DNA from: Porticoccaceae bacterium
GTDB lineage: Bacteria; Pseudomonadota; Gammaproteobacteria; Pseudomonadales; Porticoccaceae
Assembly: GCA_003448675.1 (NCBI GenBank)
Contig: DLXZ01000240.1
Location: forward strand, 1 to 12,182
Length of the DNA stretch: 12,182 nucleotides
Direction of reading: 5' to 3'
Shown: positions 7,714 through 12,182 of the stretch, piece after piece
Layout of the letters: every line of letters begins with the position of its first letter
Numbering within the stretch: the first letter of the stretch is position 1
Notes under the pieces: model-generated
What the model was told of the DNA's origin: nothing
The model's input: the letters and a program-made list of their open reading frames with translations, nothing else
Databases searched by the model: none
Position numbers and translations under genes: made by a program

Positions 7714-8595
7714 CTAGTCTTTTGTATCCGCTGTCAGCCGTGTTAACAGGCTGGACGTATCCCAGCGCCCGCCGCCATTGGCCTGAACATCGGCATAAAA
7801 CTGATCCACCAGGGCCACAAGCGGTAGTCGAGCCCCGTTATCGCGGGCTTCACTAAGCACCATGGCCAGGTCCTTACGCATCCAGTCAACGGCGAAACCA
7901 TGGTTGTACTCACCCGCCAACATGGTTTGATGGCGGTTTTCCATTTGCCAGGACTGGGCAGCACCTTTGGCAATAACTGATACCACTTCGGTCCCATCCA
8001 GGCCTGCCTGTTGGGCAAAGTGCAGGCCTTCCGCCAAGCCCTGGACTACGCCGGCAATACATATCTGGTTGACCATTTTGCACAACTGCCCCGCGCCCGC
8101 CGGGCCGACGCGCTTAACCATCTGGGCATAGCAGTCGATCACCGGCTTTGCGCGTTCAAAAACCGCTTCATCCCCACCGCACATCACTGTTAAGCGACCA
8201 TTTTCCGCCCCCTGCTGACCACCGGACACCGGGGCATCAACAAAACCAACCCCCTTTTCCACGCAGGCTTGGTTTAACTCCCGCGCCAATGTCGCCGAAG
8301 CCGTCGTGTGATCCACCAGAAGACTGCCTGCGGTCATGGCTTCCAGCACGCCCTCCGGCCCATAGCAGACCTGACGGACATCGTCATCCTGACCGACGCA
8401 GATAAAAACGAGATCGGACCCGACCGTCGCCCGGCCGGGGGTATCGGCCACCCTGCCCGGGTATTGTTCAACCCACTGCTCGGCCCTGGCGCGGGTGCGG
8501 TTATATACGCACACTTCAAAGCCTGCTTTGCTCAGATGACCCGCCATGGGGTAGCCCATTACGCCGAGGCCAATAAATGCTGTCTTGATAGTCAT
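7714..8595 (-). CDS. NAD(P)-dependent beta-hydroxyacid dehydrogenase (3-hydroxyisobutyrate dehydrogenase family)
   Basis: Oxidises a beta-hydroxyacid, or reduces the matching semialdehyde, using NAD(P). The protein is 293 aa, the family's usual size. The N-terminal Rossmann motif GLGVMGYPMAGHL is at 9-21, with YNRT at 31-34 where the second strand ends. The substrate-binding signature DAPVSGGQQGAENGRLTVMCGG lies at 120-141, and the catalytic Lys173 is in GAGQLCKMVNQ. The Asn-Arg-Thr after the second strand fits NADP binding better than an acidic residue would; that is inference. Members include 3-hydroxyisobutyrate, tartronate-semialdehyde and succinic-semialdehyde reductases, and the true substrate cannot be chosen here. 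GGGAAG precedes the ATG at 8595. It starts 38 bases after uppP. Confidence 0.9.
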   Translation of the reverse strand: MTIKTAFIGLGVMGYPMAGHLSKAGFEVCVYNRTRARAEQWVEQYPGRVADTPGRATVGSDLVFICVGQDDDVRQVCYGPEGVLEAMTAGSLLVDHTTASATLARELNQACVEKGVGFVDAPVSGGQQGAENGRLTVMCGGDEAVFERAKPVIDCYAQMVKRVGPAGAGQLCKMVNQICIAGVVQGLAEGLHFAQQAGLDGTEVVSVIAKGAAQSWQMENRHQTMLAGEYNHGFAVDWMRKDLAMVLSEARDNGARLPLVALVDQFYADVQANGGGRWDTSSLLTRLTADTKD

Positions 8596-8633
8596 ACTAT
8601 GTACTTCCCAATGTTCGCTATGGGTATAAAAAA

Positions 8634-9461
8634 CTAGCCGTTACCGTTGGCGACAAACAGAAATAATACGCTACCCAGCGCCAGCCTGTACCAGACAAAG
8701 GGCATCATGCCGATACGCTCCACCAACGCCAGAAAAAAATGAATGCAGGTCAGCGCCATAACACCCGACACGAGAAATCCAATGACAATCTCCTGCCAGA
8801 GTAAGGCCGAACCAGCGGTCACCACATCTGGTTCCGCGAAATATTGATAGCCCTGATAAAGACCACTCAAGGCAATTACGGGTATCGCCAACAAAAATGA
8901 GTAACGGGCCGCTTCCCGTCGGTTGAAACCCAGCGCCAGGGCTGCGGTCATGGTAATACCAGAGCGGGATGTTCCCGGCACTAGCGCCAGCATTTGCGCA
9001 AGACCGATCAATAAAGCGTTTTTATAGTTAAGGTCAGAGATATCAGCACGCTGAGCCCCGTATTTATCAGCAATGGCGAGCAACAATGCGTAGACAATAG
9101 TGGTAGCGGCAATAACACCGACCGAGCGTAAATGGGATTCGATAAGACCACCAAATAAAAGCCCCCCCAGGCCAACGGGAACAGTGCCCAGGGCCAGAAA
9201 CCACACCAGCCGACTTTCATGGCTGGCTCCACCTCCGCAAATGGAACGAAACCATGCGATCGCCAATTGATGGATATCCTGCCGCAAATAATAAATCACC
9301 GCCATCAGGGAACCCACGTGTACGGCGATATCAAACGCCAGGCCCTGATCCCGTAAATCCAGTAATTGGGCGGGAAGAATCAGGTGGGCCGAGCTGGATA
9401 TGGGTAGAAACTCGGTGAGGCCCTGTATCAGCGCCAGTAGTACCAGTTGTAGTAAGTCCAA
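8634..9461 (-). CDS. uppP: Undecaprenyl-diphosphatase (BacA/UppP family)
   Basis: An inner-membrane phosphatase that returns undecaprenyl diphosphate to the monophosphate carrier used for peptidoglycan and surface polysaccharides; extra activity gives bacitracin resistance. At 275 aa with about eight hydrophobic segments it matches the family. The (E/Q)xxxE motif appears as Gln13-Glu17 inside LIQGLTEFLPISSSAHL, and the second motif PGTSRSG is at 162-168 with its essential Arg. The start is a TTG at 9459-9461, supported by GGGAG five bases upstream and by agreement with the family's short N-terminus. It begins 39 bases after the tsaB stop, which suggests an operon. Confidence 0.96.
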   Translation of the reverse strand: MDLLQLVLLALIQGLTEFLPISSSAHLILPAQLLDLRDQGLAFDIAVHVGSLMAVIYYLRQDIHQLAIAWFRSICGGGASHESRLVWFLALGTVPVGLGGLLFGGLIESHLRSVGVIAATTIVYALLLAIADKYGAQRADISDLNYKNALLIGLAQMLALVPGTSRSGITMTAALALGFNRREAARYSFLLAIPVIALSGLYQGYQYFAEPDVVTAGSALLWQEIVIGFLVSGVMALTCIHFFLALVERIGMMPFVWYRLALGSVLFLFVANGNG

Positions 9462-9500
9462 GGAAACTCCCGCAGTCGTCTGTGTAAACTTGCTACTTCA

Positions 9501-10247
9501 TTAAGTCCGCAGTCTCTGACGTTTCTTCCAGGTGGTTTTATTGCGCAAATACATAGGCTCCACTTCATCGATTGTCCGTGCTTCACCCCGCTCAAAGGCC
9601 GCAAAAGCCAGGCGCAGTGTTTGCTCAGCGTCACTGCATGCCTGTGTATCAACAATACGAGGCTCCAGTAATATCCGTTCACGAAAAGTCCAGCCATCAC
9701 CAAGTCCAACTGCGATAAGCGTTTTATCTATCAGCGCACTATGCTGAAAACGCCCCGTTCCTTCTTTAAAGATAGAAAGATAGATGTTGCTGATTTCCTC
9801 GGGCGCGGAAAGCCTGTCATCCATAAGCGGTCGCGCCAGACCATCACAATTCTGGTAGGCACCCCAATAAACTTCATCCATACGAGCGTCGATAACTGGC
9901 ATGATGATTTCCTGCTCGCACACATCCTTGCCGTCGATAGCTCTTTGAGCCAGCGCCTGCAAGGTGGATATCGGCAAGACAGGCAAATCAGCCCCCATGG
10001 CTAAGCCCTGAATCACGCCCATGCCAATCCGAAGTCCGGTGAAAGAACCCGGACCACAGTTAAAGGCCAGCGCGTCAACGTCCTTTAGTTGCAGAGTATT
10101 TTCCGCCAACAAGGCATCAATCATAGGCAATAAGCGCTTGATATGTTGCCGCGGCGCGCTTTCTCTTTGCACACTTACCTGTCCGTCCGTCAACAGAGCA
10201 ACGGAACAAGCGGACAAAGCCGTATCTATGGCCAGCAAATTACTCAC
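9501..10247 (-). CDS. tsaB: tRNA threonylcarbamoyladenosine biosynthesis protein TsaB
   Basis: TsaB (YeaZ) partners TsaD and TsaE in making t6A at position 37 of ANN-reading tRNAs. It is a catalytically inert ASKHA-fold protein that activates TsaD. At 248 aa its length is normal. The N-terminal strand-turn LLAIDTALSACSVALL (4-19) is followed by the conserved CGPGSFTGLRIGMGVIQGLA (64-83). The start is a GTG at 10245-10247 with AGGA six bases upstream. The 3' gene uppP follows after 39 bases. A tandem 23-bp repeat lies just ahead of the ribosome-binding site, so regulation there is possible but unproven. Confidence 0.96.
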   Translation of the reverse strand: MSNLLAIDTALSACSVALLTDGQVSVQRESAPRQHIKRLLPMIDALLAENTLQLKDVDALAFNCGPGSFTGLRIGMGVIQGLAMGADLPVLPISTLQALAQRAIDGKDVCEQEIIMPVIDARMDEVYWGAYQNCDGLARPLMDDRLSAPEEISNIYLSIFKEGTGRFQHSALIDKTLIAVGLGDGWTFRERILLEPRIVDTQACSDAEQTLRLAFAAFERGEARTIDEVEPMYLRNKTTWKKRQRLRT

Positions 10248-10260
10248 TTACTATCCTGCA

Positions 10261-10306
10261 CTTGTTTAATAGACACCAAGGCCCTTGTTAAATTGGCACC
10301 AAGGCC
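10261..10306. repeat. Tandem 23-bp direct repeat in the tsaB leader
   Basis: Two adjacent 23-bp units, 10261-10283 and 10284-10306, match at 20 positions. On the minus strand each begins GGCCTTGGTG and ends AACAAG. A perfect 10-bp palindrome AAGACGTCTT follows at 10313-10322. The pair ends 13 bases upstream of the GTG of tsaB. This could be a duplicated protein-binding site or a simple slippage duplication; the sequence does not decide. Confidence 0.7.
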
Positions 10307-10336
10307 ATAGAAAAGACGTCTTAAAATAGAGGCCAT

Positions 10337-10364
10337 AAAAAAATCCCCCGAATGGAGGATTTTT
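10337..10364 (-). terminator. Rho-independent terminator after the AT-hook gene
   Basis: An 11-bp inverted repeat with one mismatch (AAAAATCCCCC / GGAGGATTTTT) around a GAAT loop, followed on the minus strand by a run of T. It lies 55 bases past the stop of the AT-hook gene and before tsaB, so tsaB should have its own promoter or depend on read-through. The A-run on the other side would also permit termination from the plus strand. Confidence 0.8.
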
Positions 10365-10418
10365 ATCTATACCAGCCCGGCAGGCAAATTACTATTACCT
10401 GCCCTACCCATACCCGAG

Positions 10419-11411
10419 CTACGCGGACTTGGGTGGACGGCCACGGCGCTTCGGCTCAGCTGTGGCGGTGGTTTCTGATTTCGGTGGACGTCCTCTACGC
10501 TTAGGTGCGGACTTCTCGACTGATTCGGTCTTGGGCGGACGACCACGACGTTTAGGCGCAGCCTTGTCCGCGCTTGCTGCCTTGGGGGGCCGACCTCTAC
10601 GCTTAGGTGCGGCCTTATCGACTGCCTCGACCTTGGCCGGACGGCCACGACGTTTGGGTGCAGATTTGACGGCGGTTGCCGCTTTCGGCGGACGACCCCT
10701 ACGCTTGGGTGCAGCTTTCGCCTCGGTTTCAGCCTTCGGTGGACGACCTCTACGCTTGGGTGCGGTTGCCTTGGCCCCTGCCGCGCCTTCTACTTTTTTG
10801 GGACGGCCCGGCCGAGATACTGATTTTTCGGGCTTATCAATAGCTTTTTTAACTTTACGCTCTATAGCGCGAACTTCCGATTCACTCTTCTTTGCGACAG
10901 ACTTTACTCTTGCGGCACCAGCCCTGGTCGCTGCGCGCACTTTTTTTCCATCCAGCGCCTGGCGCTTCTTTCGCCACCGCGTCTCGAACTTTTCCAGGGC
11001 CGCCTGGAGTTCTTTTTCTGATCGTTCGATCAGTTTTTTCTCGAACTCCAACACTTTGGTTTCAGCTTTTAGTTCCGCATCCCTAACTTTTTGTCGAATC
11101 TTCTCGATTCTCACATTTGCTTTAGCAGAATGTAATTTACGCTCCGCGTCATCAAGCGAAACAATGTTTCTTGCCACCGCGCTATAGGCTTTGTCAACCA
11201 TGGCTTTGGCTGTCTTGCTCGTGCTTTTTTGGGCAGCCACACGTCTTGCCCGCAGTTTTTCCCTCGCAACGCGCAAACTCTCTTTCTGTCTTTCATATTC
11301 TGCCTGAGCAGTTTTTAGTTTCTTTTCCATTTGCTCCAGTGCCGACAATGTACTTCTTCTCTTATTAGTGGTTTTAGTATCAGCAACTGTCTTTTTGGCA
11401 GTACGGGGCAT
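10419..11411 (-). CDS. Coiled-coil protein with seven tandem AT-hooks, nucleoid-associated-like
   Basis: A very basic, low-complexity 330-aa protein. Residues about 20-150 are Lys/Arg/Glu/Ala-rich with heptad character and should form a long coiled coil. Residues 150-200 are a basic linker ending in a degenerate hook (RPGRPKK, 200-206). Then PKRRGRPPK recurs at 218, 235, 252, 269, 286, 303 and 320, exactly 17 residues apart, the third copy reading GRPAK. GRP flanked by basic residues is the AT-hook, which binds the minor groove of A+T-rich DNA as in eukaryotic HMGA. The layout recalls Pseudomonas AlgP, which pairs a coiled coil with KPAA-type histone-H1-like repeats, but the repeat differs and I give no symbol. 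CAGGAG lies seven bases before the ATG. Likely a DNA-compacting or regulatory protein; targets unknown. The gene has its own candidate promoter and terminator. Confidence 0.85.
   Translation of the reverse strand: MPRTAKKTVADTKTTNKRRSTLSALEQMEKKLKTAQAEYERQKESLRVAREKLRARRVAAQKSTSKTAKAMVDKAYSAVARNIVSLDDAERKLHSAKANVRIEKIRQKVRDAELKAETKVLEFEKKLIERSEKELQAALEKFETRWRKKRQALDGKKVRAATRAGAARVKSVAKKSESEVRAIERKVKKAIDKPEKSVSRPGRPKKVEGAAGAKATAPKRRGRPPKAETEAKAAPKRRGRPPKAATAVKSAPKRRGRPAKVEAVDKAAPKRRGRPPKAASADKAAPKRRGRPPKTESVEKSAPKRRGRPPKSETTATAEPKRRGRPPKSA
10428..10760 (-). repeat. In-gene 51-bp (17-residue) AT-hook repeat array
   Basis: Seven units encode PKRRGRPPK plus an eight-residue Ala/Lys/Glu/Thr spacer. 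The hook codons are well conserved at DNA level, while the spacers vary, which points to selection on the hook with drift between. The last unit is cut short by the stop codon. Such arrays can change copy number by slippage or unequal exchange. Confidence 0.9.
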
Positions 11412-11471
11412 AAGTTAGCTCCTGATTATCTCTCTATGAAAAAAACTGTGTTAAGGATGTTGCGATCGCGA

Positions 11472-11500
11472 ATTTTAATACAAATGTTATATTTAACCAA
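11472..11500 (-). promoter_or_regulatory. Candidate sigma-70 promoter of the AT-hook gene
   Basis: On the minus strand TTGGTT (11495-11500) and TAAAAT (11472-11477) are separated by exactly 17 bases in an A+T-rich stretch. The -10 matches five of six consensus bases, the -35 only three. A start near 11465 would leave a leader of about 55 bases before the ATG. The rest of the 11412-11627 spacer shows no gene or convincing hemH terminator. Confidence 0.45.
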
Positions 11501-11627
11501 CCAGAAAAATCTTTTCCCCGTTTTCCACAATTTTATAGGCCATATCGCGGCCATTTAGCAATGGGTATCGCAATCTCATCATCGCGGCTGACTGACAGCG
11601 CCAACTCGAGCAAAAAATGTTTTTTTC

Positions 11628-12182
11628 TTAGAAGTGTTCTCTGACAACAGCTGTTATCAGCTCAACGTGGGCTGGGCTACTGTTCAGGCACGGTATCAAT
11701 GTCAGATCGTGGCCACCAGCCTGTTGAAACATCGCCCGATATTCAACGCCAACTTCTTCCAGGGTTTCCAGGCAATCCGTTGCAAAAGAGGGACAAAGGA
11801 CGTCAATGGTTTTAATGCCCTGAGTTACCCAATCGTTAATGATATTGTCTGCATATGGCTCGACCCACTTCGCTCGCCCAAACCGCGATTGAAACCCAGT
11901 ACGCCACTGGTCAGTTTTCAACTGCAGGTATTCAGCCAGCAAATTAGCTGTTGCCTTACACTGATCAATATAAGGGTCCCCTTGCTCTATGTACCTCTCA
12001 GGCAAACCATGGAACGAAATGAGCAATTTTTGTTTTCTACCATGAGTTTGCCAGTGTTTTTCAACGGAGTGAGCCAGAGCCTCAATATAGGCAGGATGGT
12101 CGTGATAATTGTGAACACACCGCAAATCCGGAATATTGCGTGTACCACCGATATATCTGAACAGACAGTCGTACACAGATCC
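11628..12182 (-). CDS. hemH: Ferrochelatase, C-terminal part (5' end beyond the window)
   Basis: Inserts ferrous iron into protoporphyrin IX, the last step of protoheme synthesis. Only about the last 184 residues are in the window. The frame continues through the right edge (Gly-Ser before VYDCLF), so the apparent GTG start at 12176 is internal. Visible are the metal-handling His in LLISFHGLPERYIEQGDPY, the conserved WRTGFQSRFGRAKWVEPY, and the second active-site segment LCPSFATDCLETLEEVGVEY with its Glu. The ending (HVELITAVVREHF) is normal. It is separated from the AT-hook gene by 216 bases and probably belongs to a different transcript. Confidence 0.96.
   Translation of the reverse strand, partial: GSVYDCLFRYIGGTRNIPDLRCVHNYHDHPAYIEALAHSVEKHWQTHGRKQKLLISFHGLPERYIEQGDPYIDQCKATANLLAEYLQLKTDQWRTGFQSRFGRAKWVEPYADNIINDWVTQGIKTIDVLCPSFATDCLETLEEVGVEYRAMFQQAGGHDLTLIPCLNSSPAHVELITAVVREHF

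Noticed and set aside
10429..11187. 252-aa open frame on the plus strand opposite the AT-hook gene
   Set aside because: Its GGRPRRLGA repeats are the reverse complement of the AT-hook codons; the minus frame has a ribosome-binding site, AT-hook motifs and a terminator.
11611..11627. Terminator for hemH from the A-run and T-run after its stop
   Set aside because: The pairing is only A-T with almost no loop and no G-C pairs, too weak to call.

Overview
The window reads as a chromosomal segment of a gammaproteobacterium. Supporting signs are the prfB-lysS pair with the +1 frameshift site, a class II LysS, an M18 aminopeptidase of the ApeB type, a tsaB-uppP pair, and the end of a REP-associated tyrosine transposase (RAYT) of a kind common in marine gammaproteobacteria. 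Genus cannot be fixed from the sequence. Every gene I can support lies on the minus strand, so transcription runs from high to low coordinates.

Right to left: the C-terminal part of ferrochelatase (hemH, cut by the window edge) is followed by a 216-bp spacer with a candidate promoter, then a basic coiled-coil protein whose tail carries seven AT-hook motifs at an exact 17-residue spacing, closed by a hairpin terminator. A close-packed run follows: tsaB (tRNA t6A modification), uppP (undecaprenyl-diphosphate recycling), an NAD(P)-dependent beta-hydroxyacid dehydrogenase and an M18 aminopeptidase. Next is a short-chain dehydrogenase pseudogene broken by frameshifts and an internal deletion, then prfB (with its autoregulatory in-frame UGA), lysS, a small VOC/glyoxalase-fold protein and ung.

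Downstream of ung (below about 1.85 kb) the character changes from housekeeping to accessory DNA. It holds the frameshifted C-terminal remnant of a RAYT transposase, directly joined to a 5'-truncated Rhs/polymorphic-toxin C-terminal fragment. One base after that comes a small membrane-anchored, ankyrin-like protein that fits the immunity-gene position. The left edge carries a sequence resembling the outer end of a second RAYT-type element, so the toxin/immunity remnant appears to sit between two element ends. This is the most interesting part of the window: an orphan effector tip with an unrecognised C-terminal domain and a candidate membrane-bound immunity partner. No RNA genes, CRISPR array, prophage or complete insertion sequence were seen.
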